From Chrysoporthe austroafricana (Eukaryota; Ascomycota; Sordariomycetes; Diaporthales; Cryphonectriaceae), in contig JYIP02000006.1 in the NCBI GenBank assembly GCA_001051155.2, forward strand, positions 2,542,001 to 2,606,000: 64,000 nucleotides of DNA, written 5' to 3'. A model generated the notes under the pieces. It was not told the origin of the DNA and ran no database searches. It saw only the letters and a program-made list of their open reading frames with translations. Below, in pieces: positions 32,353 to 44,945 of the stretch. Numbering within the stretch: position 1 is the first letter of the stretch; each line of letters starts with the position of its first letter. A program made the position numbers and the translations under genes.

Positions 32353-32709
32353 ATGGATACCCTCAAGAACACCGCCAACTACGTCTCCGGTATGTTTCCA
32401 CCCATCTCATGCCTTCCGCCACTCGCCACCAATACTGACATGACCACTCGCTACAGACAAGGCCTCTGAGCTCACCAACACCGCCTCCAAGGAGACCAAC
32501 AAGGAGGTCGCCAAGGACAGCGACGTCGGTATCACCGACCGCGCCAAGGCTGGCAAGGACTACGTCGGCGACTCTATCAACGAGGTAAGCTTCCACAACC
32601 CGCGAATGATATCCGTGTGGGGTATGAACAATATGCTGACCTCGTCTCCCACTTACAGCACAAGGACAAGGCCTCTGCCGAGACCAACAAGCAGAAGGCC
32701 ACCCACTAA
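32353..32709 (+). CDS. grg-1: Glucose-repressible / clock-controlled small protein (Grg1/CCG-1 family)
   Basis: Three exons, 32353-32389, 32457-32584 and 32659-32709, encode 71 residues. Both introns (67 and 74 nt) have good signals: GTATGT...CTACAG and GTAAGC...TTACAG. The protein begins MDTLKNTANYVSDKASE and is lysine-, alanine- and asparagine-rich with repeated TASKETNKEVAK / SAETNKQKATH segments, no cysteine and no tryptophan. Length, start and terminal ATH all match Neurospora Grg1/CCG-1, a small hydrophilic stress protein induced by glucose depletion and the circadian clock. A compact A/C-rich leader and consistent use of C-ending codons suggest very high expression. Molecular function in the family is poorly defined; protective LEA-like behaviour is an inference. 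Confidence 0.93.
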
Positions 32710-33604
32710 GTGGTTTCTCACTTCCGATATGGTACCCATGACATGAGTCTGGAATTTTTGGTGTCTTTGGCATGATTTCTTTCTCGGCCATCATGGCACA
32801 ACTGAGTGGAACGGCTCGGGCGTGATGGTGGGTAGTACAGCAAATGGGAGGGAGGTGGATTTTCGCAGCATACCCCTAGGACAGTTCACCTAGACTCGAG
32901 AATCAATTTTGTTTTTGGTTGAAAGTCCTGCATCTCTACATATCGTAACGCTTCGTCTCAGCCATTGATAATTCCCGATTGCCCTTTTTGAGTGTCTACT
33001 ATGAAATCAGGTCGAAATGTTCAACCCCCTGTCAGGTTGGTCTTACTGCCTGTGTCATGTTCATGAAGGTGTCACTTGTCGACAGCGACATCGAGAGAAG
33101 CAGCCGTGGGCTTGGATCCACAGCTATCTATATGACAAGCCCAGGGCCTAAATAAGTACAACGATGTGGAAGAGTAAGTACTTGCTGTGGCGTTTTGTGT
33201 TTTCTTGTTTGAATGCAACTTTCGCTCTGATAGGCGATAGGACAAAAAGCCCGGTGTACATTCTCACCCCAAAAGGCGCGGCACTGCACAGCGATAATGA
33301 TATGGGCAATATTCTTTACAGCTAAGCTCCACGTGACAAGTTGTTTTATGTTTTCAACGCCAAAAAGTATCTCGGTCGAGTAATCTCATGAGGTTGCATT
33401 TGATCCCTGGATTGACGCACGGGCCTCTAGATTCGGAGTAGGATCCTCCCGATGGGACCCTGACCAGACCTCCACGACGGCGAGGTCAAGCTTGACTTTC
33501 AGAGCTCCAGGACACTCCCGCGGTCATTGTCTTCTCGGCAGCGCCCAATTCAACGCCTTCCATACCACAAGCCTCAGCATTCGAGAAACTGATCGAACTT
33601 CACC
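32710..33604. other. Intergenic tract between two plus-strand genes
   Basis: The 3' UTR of the small stress gene and the promoter of the EBP-family gene lie here. The 32880-33400 part is moderately AT-rich. I see no coding frame or clear TATA element. Confidence 0.5.
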
Positions 33605-34607
33605 ATGACCTCCAACGCTGCGACCGGCTCCAGCTTGCCTCCAGACCTCTTCGACACGACGACCTTGGTGTCTCTGGCCTCGACGGTCCTCATCCTGGCT
33701 GTGGCCTACGGGACATCTCAGAAGGTCCTGGCTGCGTCGACGCCCAGCAGCTACCGCTTCCTGTTTATCTGGCACCTCTTCGACGCCGGGATCCACTTCT
33801 TTCTGGAGGGGAGCTTCCTGTATCACGTCCGTTCCCCTCCCCCCCCCCCCAAACGCGCCGCAGATGGCTTGAGTGCTATACTGGACCCATGCTGACCCCC
33901 CAATTCGATACCCACAGTGCTTCTTCAGCTGGAAATCCCTCGACCAGGTCAGCGCCCGCGAGGCGAAGTCCGCATACCCGACGCAGCGCGGATATCTTGG
34001 GCACGACGACCGGATCTGGGGCGCGCAGGCGGGCGGCGACAACCCCTTTGCCCAACTGTGGATGGTCTATGCGAAGGCCGACAAGCGATGGGCTGGTGCG
34101 GATACTGTATGTCCACCTTGAGAGAACAATACCTAGAGACTGCTCGGGGGAGGCCTGGGACGGGTCGTAAAGGAGATGGGCGTGGTGCTGACGGTCATGA
34201 CATCGCAGGGCGTGATCAGCTTGGAGCTCCTGACCGTGCTCGTCGTGGGGCCCCTGGCCTGCCTCGTCTGCTACGACATCGCGAAGAAGAATCCGAGATC
34301 GAACATCATCATGACGATCATTGCCACGGCTGAGCTCTACGGAGGTAGGTCCCGCCCCAGGTGGCGCGCTGCGACCAAGGCTGACATTCCCCCCCCACCT
34401 CTAGGCTTCATGACGTTCTGCCCCGAGTGGTTGACCGGGAACCAGTGGCTGGACGGGAGCAACTTCGTCTACCTATGGCTGTACCTGGTCTTCTTCAACA
34501 TGCTGTGGGTCTTCATCCCGATCTACGCCATCTACGTCAGCTGGAATGCCTTCTCGGCTGCCTTCCAGGCGCAGAGCGCCAAGGCGGCTGTCAAGAAGTC
34601 AAAGTAG
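33605..34607 (+). CDS. EBP-family (EXPERA) sterol isomerase-like membrane protein
   Basis: Four exons, 33605-33826, 33918-34106, 34209-34344 and 34405-34607, encode 249 residues. Four or five hydrophobic segments are visible: TLVSLASTVLILAVAYG, a second around FIWHLFDAGIHFFLEGSF, ISLELLTVLVVGPLACLV, and VYLWLYLVFFNMLWVFIPIYAIY. The family hallmarks of emopamil-binding protein are present in order: an IHFFxEG motif (His and Glu of the active site), WMVYAKADKRW, a glutamate in the ELLT helix and the C-terminal FNxLWxxIP segment. EBP proteins isomerise the delta-8 sterol double bond to delta-7 in the ER. Most fungi use the unrelated ERG2 enzyme for that step, so this copy may have a side or redundant role. 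Substrate is inferred. Confidence 0.85.
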
Positions 34608-37600
34608 ATCGTTTCCGGTGCGAGACATCTGTTGTGCCGCTTACAGCAGTACTGTAACATCGACTCCTGGTCAAGAACGAACCACGCGGGTCGGACGGGG
34701 AGGGTATTTGATATTGTGAACGACAGATTTGTTCTAGAGCCCAGGGTCAAGAAGGCCTGGGATGGCATTTGTGATACAACTTCTTCTGGTCAAACGTGCA
34801 CAGCAGCCTTGTGGGCGTGGGACGTTGGCACCTCGCGGCAATAGAGATCTTTCTCGGGGGAACTTTGGCATGTTTCTCGCGCCGATGGTTCTAGAGCGTC
34901 TCGAAAGGGAACGATAGGTTTCTGCACGCTGTCCTACAACGTATTTGACACTCCAATCGCGAGTACGAAAAGAATTTCAGTGTTTATTTCACGCGGATTG
35001 GGTACCTTCTGGGGTGCGCTCTAGCCTGCAAGTACACTCGTCGAGCTATCTGGCTACAAGGACTGCATATGAGGACCGCAAAGGGAGCGGGTTATGCCAC
35101 GAAGCTACCACACCTTTTGCGAGTTCTCAGGCCCGGTAGTAGGTAAGCTGGCGAGCTCAATCGCAACGACACTCGTCAGGGGCTTCGCGTGCTTTCGGCT
35201 AGATGATGGGCTGCGGCCTCGGCCCGTCTCGGCGAGTGGCCGTCAGTCGCTGTGAAGCTCAGCGTGCAGGATGCGCCAAACAGTCCCGCGGACACTGAAA
35301 CGAGAGGACAGCTTCATCACACCGCGAGGCTGAGACTCACGTATCATGCCAGAGTTCGCAGTGAATAATCTGCCACAGAGGAGCCGCCTGCGCGGTCGGT
35401 CTCAAGCCCAGAGAGCCATCTCGGACGTGATCATCTTCGCTTGGCCGGCCGCGCTTTTCACGGTATGACCTCATCATGTCAGCTGTGGCGGGCCTACCGT
35501 GGGGCCTACCGTGCCGGATACCTAGATTCCTTCGGCCCGTCTCGCCCGCCTGCGACTTTGTTTCTGTGTTGTTGAAGATGCAGGTAGTTGAGGAGGATTG
35601 TGGCGGTCCCGTGTGGGTGCACGAGGGGCGCTGGACCCCGCATCCTGCGTTCTGAGGATTGTGTTTCCGTCCCAGCCTCCAGACAGAGGATCTATCTCGT
35701 CATCCTGAAGCCACGCGGTCGCGGTGTGGATCTCGCGCTGCCGGCTGCGGCGGGCGGCTGCAGGCAGGCCGCATGTGCGGGAATCCCTCAACGCGGGTTG
35801 TGTTGGATCATGCAAGGCAGCACGGTGTGCAGCCGAGTTTGTTTTGAGGGATTCAGTCCATAGGGGCTGGCATTTCCTGTCTGCCGTATGGCTGAATAGG
35901 AAGTGTCGGCGCCGGCAAGACCGGCGAGCCTTGGGGTGTGTGCCTACGGAACACGCAATCTCATTGGGTTCGTACTGCTTCTTCTTATTCCAACAGTTTC
36001 ATCCATCTGACTAGGAAACTACGACGCCGGTCTTTCACCCTGACTGCGCAAGTGAGGACGAAGATGCGCAGGCTCGTGGGCGCGGAGGCCTGTGCCGGTC
36101 GGGATGCGGTATCTGTGCTCTGCGCGCAGAACTGCTTTCCCCGTGCTGCCACGTTCGATTCCCGCCTCCAAAGCATTGTCGAAACCCGTCCTGCCGCGAG
36201 ACTCATGGTTCTGCCATCTACAGCAGACGGCCGCATAAACGCCTCCTGATGTCTCGCCCCGTCTCCCCAATGCATTTTCCAAACCTCCTCTCGCGCGGCG
36301 TCATAGGGGCCACGATAGACCCTGCCTCGTCGTCGGCCCGGGTCCCTGGATTGGCGTTTCGGAGCTTTTTTCCCTTCGTCTTCTGATTAAGCTCAGCGAT
36401 TAAGCTGCCAGATGCGTACCACGACACGGGGCGGAGAGGCGTCAAAGGAGCCTGGCCCTCCCCCCGGAGGGCAATCTATTTGACGCCGGCAGCAGCTCCG
36501 TACGGAGATATACTGAGCTTGCTTGGGGAAAACCCAAACTACGGCCTCCCGGCGGCTGCGTGTTTGAGGTGCGTGCGAGCTGGCCGTGCCCGGAGAGGCG
36601 GTTGGCGATTCGATAGGCCCCGGCATCTGGACATGTGAAACGAAACAGCGAAGTCCCCTTCACGTGGCTATGCTCCCGCTGCTGCGCTTTGAGAAAAAGA
36701 GTCGCGGCCGCGGGTCTGGATCGCGAGGTGCCATTACCTTACCATTTGTAATGCTCGACGAGTCCACCGCTCCTCAAGTGATCTGATGCGATAGGTCGCG
36801 GGAGAGCACCTGCTCTTCACAAGGTTGGCTCTGGTATGGAGAAGGCACACACATTGGCACCCTACTTACGGGTCTGCATTTCGCGGTGGGGCCGGCATGG
36901 ATCTGGAGCCTTCGCGTGCAGAGGTTTGCAGATCATACAATGGTGGCGCATCAAGACATGGCAGCGGGAGAGAGGCGCGATCCGCCTCATGGTCTGGTGA
37001 ACCCTCTCCTGAATTAGACGGGAGACGAGATGAAGGTCCCGGTGTGGTTTGTACAGATGAATCTATTTACAGCCTAGCGATGCGGTCGCGAATGAAACGG
37101 CGTCCGCATTTGTTTACGAGGAACCGAGCAAAATCGGTGCGGTCCATCGCCGAGAGCGAAGCATCATCGCCGCATCGGAGACGCCCGCGAGGCTTCTTGT
37201 CTCCCTTCGGCCGGCAGCTAGAGGCGAGGTCGGGCGGCTGCGAGTCTCAATGGCACCGGAACATTTTGCGTCCGGGAGGATGCTTATCGGTATGGCCCTG
37301 CAGGAAGGGACCCCTCTGGGGAAATGAGGTTTGAGGATATCCTGCTTGTCTCCCGAGCCTTCCGTCATTTAGACAATATGGTCATGTCTGCTTCGAAGCC
37401 CTAGCCGCGGGTCTATACGAGCACAGTTGAGACTGCGCACCTGAGTCGTTGGGAGCCGAGTCCAGATCTCCCTCCTAGTCTCGCTGGCCCCTGCGGGAGG
37501 GGCATCCGGGGTCGGGGCCGGCGAACTGCCGAAGAATTGGTGAGAACGGTTGACAGGCGGATCCGTCTTGAATAGATGAAAGTGGCTCCTAGTGCGAGCC

Positions 37601-40600
37601 CCGTGAGCCTGGTTGCGCCCGGCCAGATGGGAGGCCACAGCTCGGTAGGGCGGGCGGTGTTCGCCTAGCGGGGGGGGGGGGCAAAAGTCTGGAACACCCC
37701 GACAAAGTTCCGGGACGTCAACGTCGAGGCCAGGCCTTTTCTTCTCTGGCTGCAGGGTCCAGGTGCACTAGATAGCTCGCATAACCGGCCGCAGCATCTT
37801 TCTGGTCGAACTGTTCCGTCGGCGCATACGACAGTGGCTGGAGGTCATCCACGCTCTGATCTCGCCATGCCGAGGTCGCCCGCTCGGCTGCGAGTGCTTC
37901 CACGGTGCGACACCTGAGGGTCCAGCCCAGGCCTAGCTACAGAGGGCTCGAGTCGGCTGACTACGTGTGTGAGGCATCCCGGTAACTACGGGGCAGGGCA
38001 GGGCAGGGCAGCGCGGGCAGGTGGCGGAGGATGACATCGACGTCAATGCCCCCAGCTCCACACTCCACCTCCTGCTTGGGAGCAGCCAGGGGAAGAGGAA
38101 GATAAACATGCCTGGGCTCCGCAGGGGCGGGCCGTGGTAATTGTCCGTAGGGCCTGTGGTCTGGCCGGCTCTATCGGCCGCAGGACACGTCCAGATCTTG
38201 TCAGCTGAAGGATCCAAGCCCTAGGAGCCGGTGACGAAGGTGGCAATATCGCTGTGCGTCGCACGGCTGGCCTCCCCTGCGCGTCCAGCTGGAGATGACG
38301 AAGTTCGTGTCCGTCTCTGCTCAGGAGAACCTTCAAAACCCAGTACAGATAGACTCGACCTCCGCGCAGTATCACCCATGTCTAGTGGCCCATGCCGCTT
38401 CTTCAAACAAGGGGTGCTTCGACGTCGAGGCTAGACAGGGGAGGGCCCCTGCACGACGGCAGGCCCGCATCGCCGGCATTGTACAGACGTAGATGCTTCT
38501 GGACGTCGTCACGGTTGGGTATAGAGCTCGTGCTCGCGATATGCTCTGGTGAGGGTCTAGTCTAGCCTCGCCAGTGGGCCTCCGTCATGGCTGGCTGGGC
38601 ACTGCCTCCACAGAGAGAAGTCCAAGCGAGCCGACACCCTGCCGTGCCGAGTTGAGTTTCCAGAAGACGACCGACGGATGGCTGTGACCGTGAGATAAGC
38701 CTCTCGGATGAGGCGCGGCACGAGGAAGGCAGTGAGTCGATCCTTCGCGCCAGGCCCTGGTGTGCTACCAACGACATGGCAGGCGGATGACCGCGCTGCT
38801 GCTACGCTGGGAAAATACGGAGTCGCGAACAATCTCTTGTGGGATTTGTCACGACAGGTGACCTCACCGTCCAGGTATAGACCAACCCGCGGCAGTCTAT
38901 CCACACCTCAGTCGACGCTGCCACCAGGAGGCCCCTCTCTGCCCTCTGTCTGCCGGGTCGAATCGCGCCATGCTGCGACTCGAGGGTCCAGAGCCCAGCA
39001 GCCGGGGCGCAGGCGGGCTCGTGCTGTGTGTTGTGTTCGCACCCGGCCGGAGAATTTCTCACGCGGGGGGGCCCACGATGCCGGGCTTACGCTAACGCAC
39101 GCGTCGCCCGCCTGCAGATGCGGCGGAACAGCAGGAAGCTGTACGGGCTGCGCAGCAGTAGTCAGTAGTAGCACCGAGTCGTGCCGGTCACGCAGGCGGG
39201 CGTGGGGTGCCAGGGCTGACGTCGCGGCGTCGCTGCGCAGGTGGGTTCTGGGCGGGGCTCTGACACTTGACGTTGCGACCGCGCCGGCAGCCCTTCGATC
39301 CGCCCCCCTGGGGCGGGGGGCACGGGCTAGCCAGAGCGGGACTAGGGCCTGTGAGCCTCATCACTCAAATTCAACGTCGCCTGCCGTTGGCCAGCGAGGG
39401 CGGGCGCCAGGGGGGCCTGGCACCCTTGCCGCGCGAACTGGCTCAACTGCGAAACCCAGGCGTGTGTCATGACTGCCTCATCTCGAGCTGCCCTCAATGC
39501 TGGCCCCCCCCCCGCCTCGCCCGCCACACGCCAGTCACACACGCGATGGTGTGCGTGCCAGCACGGCATCCTGCTCCGGCTCCTGCACCTGCTCCTGCTC
39601 CCGCCGCGTGCGCGTCTGCGCCTAGCGCTGCAGCCCTCCGAGAGCCCACGGCGGGTTGCGATTCGCGGGGTCTGAAGCCGTCTTCTTCGAGCGAGCCACT
39701 CGCGTCTTAGACAGCAAGACGTCGCTGTGCGCCGTGGGGGGCACCGTCCCATCCTGCCACTAGCGGCAGCAGAGAAGCAGCAGAGCAGCAGCAGCAAGCA
39801 GCCTTGGCGGGATACGTGGGAGCTCGCCGTCGACTCCCCAACCTGCCGAGCAGCCTGAGGCCCTCCGTCGGGTGGGAGCCCCTTGCTGCTGCCATCTGTC
39901 TCCACATCCAATCACCACGGCCAGCACCCTGCTGCCCACAACCTACTGAGCTTCTCGTCCCCTGGCTCGCCCGCCCCTGGCCCAGGGCCTGTTCCTACAA
40001 GTCTGGAGCCCCCCAGGTCGGAGCAGCACGAGTCAACGGGAGGGCTGTCCCCTCGGCTTGGTGGGCTCGCCGCCATGGCTAGCCTCCTGTGGCATGTCCT
40101 CCGCGCCCTCGACGAGAGATTCCCGATCGGGTCCCCTGCCGGGCTGCTACGGGTCTGCGGCCTCGAGGTCGTGGGGAGAAGAGAGACAGGGGCTGGCTGC
40201 GGGTGGCCGCACGACTATCGAGACCCTGGCCCGGCTTCGTTCCTGTCCGCGCCGGGGTAGCTTCGTCAAAAGCCTCGTCATGACCACGGAGATCCCGCAC
40301 GTCTACCACACTCAGGGCCTGCCCAGTACGCCTCCGTATACGTCGTCCCTGTCAACGGCCATTTCTTTTTATGGATTGACCATGCGGTCTCTGTATGGCA
40401 TGCGCAGGGCCCAAACCTAGTCCGCTCACCCCCCCTCCCCCCGGTCGAGCCCACCCGCGAACCTCGTTTCTCTCCGCTTCTTTACCCTCCCTCCCCCTCC
40501 CTCCCTCGCCCTCAGGTCTATCTGCCAGCGTAGGTCAGGGTCTGTTTCGACGCATCCGTGGTTGGGCCCTGCAAAGTGCGCGGGAGAGATTAAACCCCCC

Positions 40601-40860
40601 CTGGGTGATAATCCATTATCATCATCGTCCCTAGTCCCTTTGCCACGTTCTCTTCCTTCTCTTCGTTATGCCTTGAGGGCGGTTTCGATCGTCAGCCTTT
40701 CTTTTCCTTAGTACACGTCTCATCGCGTCAACCAACCTTCACTTCCAATGTCGACAACTTGACGAGCTACCCGGGGAGACTCGCGCGGTTCTTCGCCCAA
40801 CCACCCACCTCTTCGAGGCCATCCCAGGAGTCGAGCCTCCGAGAGCTCGAGGACGGCAGC
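34608..40860. other. 6.2-kb tract without a supportable gene
   Basis: GC-rich sequence with many short frames and no domain. The largest frames (254 plus-strand codons at 38708, 189 minus-strand at 39342) are low complexity, Arg/Pro/Ala-rich and typical of chance frames at high GC. Simple sequence includes a GGGCA run at 37990-38012, a G10 run near 37671-37681 and CTCCTG repeats near 39575-39600. The last 200 bases are C/T-rich and probably hold the promoter and leader of the receptor-like gene. Confidence 0.5.
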
Positions 40861-43060
40861 ATGGACTCGATCTCGGACCTGCCGGTCGCCCAGGCAGCGG
40901 CTATGTCGGACGCCGACGCGACCTACTACTACTCCCAGCTCACGACGTCGACGAATGCCACCGCCGTGGCCGAGATCTCGAACGCCCTGAAGTTCGCCGC
41001 GTCGAAATCCGTGCGGACGTCGACCGTGATCTTGGCCTCGTTCAATGCGCTGGCGGCGCTCGCCACGGCCGTAGGGATAATAGTTGGCTGCCGGGCCTAC
41101 AAGAAGAGGATGCAGAGGAGGATGTCTGGACCGTTAGTCTCGCGATCCGCGCCGAGGCTGTCCCCGTCGCTGACAGCCACCAGGCCCTCCGGACTGTTCT
41201 TCATCCACACGGTCGAGGTCTTTCCTCTCGTCTTGTCGTTGGGCATTTCAATTCAGAGTATCATTTTTGCCGCCGCACAGTCGGTTGGCCTACAGGCCCT
41301 GCTGAGCAGAGGTTGCACTATTACGGCGATCTTCGTGTTGCCCGGTGAGTCTCTCCATCGGTGGACAGACGTGAGGTGAAGACACCAGCCGGCTAACGTT
41401 GGCCCTAGCTCTTTTTCTTGTTCCTTTCACACAACTAGTTTTCGGGGTCGAGACCGCTGTCCGGGGCGTCCGCTCGCAGTTCGCACCGCGCGGGAGGTGG
41501 AATGTGGCTAAGTGTCTCGGCGCCGTGGGCGTCTTATTTCTGGCGGCGCTCATTGTTCCCGCTGTTGACCGCACCGAGGACTTCTGCTTCGCATCGCTCT
41601 TCTGGTTCATCCGCAAGTACGCCGTCGGAGGCTTTGGCGTTTTCCTCACCATCGAGGTCCTTCAGTTGGTCGTCATCGCCACAATCTTCTTGCAGTTGCA
41701 CAGGAGTCACATGGTGGACCCGACGGAGAGGGTGGCGGCGTCGAGGATGATCTACTACCTGTGCCTTGGTTTCCTCTCGAATGTGAGTAAACTGACGACC
41801 AGCGACTCGAGGTTCGATCACTGACCTGAGCAGGCCTTCATCATCCCGTTCTTCTTCAGTCTCACCTTTTTGGACCAGAAGAAGGTCATTCTCGATACCT
41901 TCAACCTGTCGATGGCTGCCTCTGTTGTCGCCAACGTCAATGGCCTGATGGTCACGGGCCTGCACCTGTTCCTTCGATCACAGTCCAAGGACACGAACAG
42001 CCAGAACCTGGGCGATTGCGAGCGGAAGTCTATGTACGATCGGCAAGACCCGCGCGAGAGCCACCGCGGCTCGAACCACTCACTGCAGCCTGTCCATGGA
42101 CCTTACAACCAGACGCGAGGGAGGTCTGACAGTGCCGCAGCGCTGCTTCCCACCCCTAACCCCGAGGACGGAAGGAGTATGGCCTCGCCTCGCGGCTACG
42201 GCACCGCCAGACGCACTTCATTCTCGCCGAGGCTTTCCATACCAGCGGGCCCGACGGTCCCCGAGCCGACTCAACCGCCTTCCGAGACATCTCCTTCGCG
42301 GATCCGGAAGCAGTCGTCATACTCTATCTTCCCGCAAGAGACCCCGGCCGCGGCTGCAGTCCTCCCGGCGACCACATACTCGCCCGTCTCGTCGAAACCA
42401 GCCAGGGACACGTGGAAGCCACCACCGATCGTCAGGCCTTGGACGGGCAGGGCCCATAAGAGGGACTCGTCGATCGTCTCCACAGCCACGGTCCAGATCG
42501 GCATCCGCCTCTCGAACATGGACGACTTCATGCCCCGCAAGAGCACCGATACCGACGTCGCTGACGTATCCTCGGTTCCCCCGGTGCCTGACGTGCCGCC
42601 CTTGCATGTCGCCCGACCCTCACCACTGGCCGAGGTTGAGACTAGCTCCGAGCCGGAACATACTCCTGCCGTGGTGCTCGACAACCCACCCAGGAGGCGC
42701 TCCCTTTGGGAAGCGAGGATGAAGACGTTGCCGCCAACACCAAAGTCTTCTGCTGTCAACAGCGCTCAGGAAGGCGATGATACGTTGGTGGAACCAGAGG
42801 CGGACGGCGCTAAAGCGGACGAGCAGGACGAGCAGCTGATGACCCTCAGCGCTACCGTCTACACGCCCAAGGAAGATCTGCCGCGGCGGAGCACTTCCGG
42901 CAGGTCCAACAAGAAGCTGCCCAGCCCGAAGGGCGTGGGCTTTAACACGCCCATCGGCCGTGGCGCCAGCAGCGAGAAGAGCCCCATCCACGCACCCCCA
43001 CGACCAACCGGCAGCACGGCGACGACGCCCCTGCCCACCCAGAAGGCCGACTGGATCTAA
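40861..43060 (+). CDS. Seven-helix membrane protein, orphan receptor-like, with long cytosolic tail
   Basis: Exons 40861-41344, 41409-41782 and 41834-43060 (introns 64 and 51 nt) encode 694 residues. The frame is open upstream to 40759 but the first ATG in it is 40861. Seven hydrophobic stretches follow a short N-terminus that carries an N-glycosylation site (NAT): VILASFNALAALATAVGIIV, FPLVLSLGISIQSIIF, TAIFVLPALFLVPFTQL, GAVGVLFLAALIVPAV, VFLTIEVLQLVVIATIFL, MIYYLCLGFLSNAFIIPFFF, and MAASVVANVNGLMVTGLHLFL. The remaining ~390 residues form a hydrophilic tail rich in Ser, Pro and Arg, with many possible phosphorylation sites, ending KADWI. The layout suits a G-protein-coupled receptor or a related fungal 7TM family. 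I do not recognise a Pfam signature such as STE3, Git3 or CFEM. Confidence 0.72.
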
Positions 43061-43908
43061 GTCTTCCTAATGACGTATTCAGGGCAGATGGGAGGTTGTC
43101 CCTTATCACGCACACGCACGCCCAAGAAAATCAACCAACAAGGCGGACAGGTTTTCGCACTTTCCGTTCCCAGGGGGCCTTGGACTGAGTCCATGTAAGA
43201 ATTTCTTTAGCATGCGATTACGAAAATACACACAAACGATGGGGGAGACGACGACGACGTAAATGGGGATGGGAACCTTCCCCTCCAAAAAAGGGATGAC
43301 GGGGTTGCCATTAGACAAAAAGGGAGGCTGTCTCTCAAGCCACCTACGGGGCTGGGTGAAAAGACTCACTAGTCAATTGGCTTTGGCGTTATTGGATAAT
43401 CTTCTACCGCAAGCGGCGCTGTACCATTACTTACAGGACACACCTTTTTTTTCTGTTTTTACTTTCTTGGCTTTGGAGAGAGAAGGAGAGGGAGGGAAAG
43501 GGGAGGAGAGAGAGAGAGAGAGGAGGGACACGAATGTTATGGCGTGAAGATATATCCCGGGGAGCAAGCAGCTCATTGCATGTAATGGCGTCAACATCCA
43601 TTCTTTCGCGAGCACGCACCGTCCTCGTTGGGAACGGGCTCGTGGGAAGCAGCTTGGAAGCACACAGGTAGCTCTGGTCGCATCATCAAGATGGTCCCGC
43701 TCATGGGATACGACCTGAAATCAGTCAATCAATCGATCGATCAGAACCACATTTGAATGCCTCCTTCAAGAACAGTTGCTGGTTCTCTGTGCTTGCTTGT
43801 CATGACAAACATATAAGTCTCGGCTAACTCGGTATGATGCGACGTAACTTTGGGTAATGCTAGGCGCCCGACACCGATAAAGGATCAAACTCAACCCCCC
43901 TCTCCCCC
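43061..43908. other. Intergenic tract between convergent genes
   Basis: Shared 3' flank of the receptor-like gene (+) and the PAP2 gene (-). It contains a GA-rich block with GAGAGA runs at about 43480-43525 and a CAATCAATCGATCGATCA stretch near 43724-43742. No gene is visible. Confidence 0.55.
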
Positions 43909-44945
43909 TCACTTCTTCTTCCTCGACGTCGACTGGGCCGCAGCGAGCTTCCTGTCCTCCCACTTCTCCCAGCCTGCTTGGGACAGGTCCTCGCTCACCA
44001 CCAGGTCCCTGATGCGCAGCCCCCGCGCGACGGGCGACTCCAGCGCCCAGCTCAGCAGCCCCACCTCCCGGACGACGTGCGTGACGCCGTACCACGCCAC
44101 CGCCGACAGGGTGCCCGCCAGCGTCCCGACGAGCACCTGCCGGACCGTGTGGTAGCCCAGGTAGACCCGGCTCCACGACACCGCGGCGGCGACCGCCAGA
44201 ACGAAGACGCTCGCGACGGCGCGCTCCGCGTACGACCAGGGCCGGTGCGCGTACGTCTCGACCATGACCCAGTCCGCGCCCCAGCCGCCCCTCATCCTCC
44301 TCCTCCGGGCGCCCTCCTCCTCGCCGCCGCCGCCGCTGCCGCCGTGATGCTGCCGCCCGGCGGCCCGCGGGCCGTACCCGTGGTCGGTCCAGCTGGGCGT
44401 GTGCCGCACGAGGAGGAACAGGACCATGGCGACGGCCCAGAAGGCGACGAACTGCGCGTGGCTGCTGGGCATGCCGTAGCCCTTGCCGGTCTTGTGGATG
44501 CGCAGGGGCCGCTCCTCCTTGATGAGGCGCTTGAGGGCGAAGTTGACGGCCTCGCAGGCGAGCTGGCCCGCGAACATGAGCCCCACCTCGGCCTCGCGCG
44601 TCGACCAGATCAGCGTCACGTAGACGACGCACAGGGCCTGCGGCACGAGGGCGAGCCAGGCGCAGAGGTAGGAGATGTGGTCGGAGGGGTCCTGTTGGGG
44701 GTGGGAGAGAAAAGGGGAGCAGGTTAGCTAGGTTGTCCTGATCTGCTGTCTCTTTGGTGATGATGTGAAAGGGAGGAGGAGGCTGCGAAGGGCTGTGGGG
44801 GATCGGGTACACGTCGAGGCGAGGATAGTCGCCGTCGACCGTGGGGGAGGGAGCCAGAGTCGAACGGCGTCGGCGGCCGCCTTGCCGCACTTACATAGTA
44901 GACGTGGGTGAGGGAGAGCGACGCCAGAGGGGCGTCGTCGGCCAT
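43909..44945 (-). CDS. Dolichyl-diphosphatase-like PAP2 enzyme (Cax4/Cwh8 family)
   Basis: Minus-strand exons 44945-44895 and 44691-43909, separated by a 203-nt intron (GTAAGT...CCAACAG), give 277 residues. The short first exon ends in SLTHVYY and the second begins DPSDHISYL, restoring the N-terminal motif typical of this family. The three PAP2 phosphatase motifs are present: KRLIKEERP (KX6RP, about residue 71), PSSHAQ (about 92) and SRVYLGYHTVRQV. The third motif ends in Gln where many PAP2 enzymes have Asp, as I recall for the dolichyl-diphosphatase branch. Several hydrophobic helices fit an ER membrane enzyme that recycles dolichyl pyrophosphate to dolichyl phosphate for N-glycosylation. 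Between motifs 2 and 3 a Gly/Glu/Arg-rich insertion of about 30 residues is unusual. Confidence 0.88.

Noticed and set aside
36120..36180. CGTTCGATTCCCG word resembling a tRNA T loop
   Set aside because: No matching acceptor or anticodon arm on either side.
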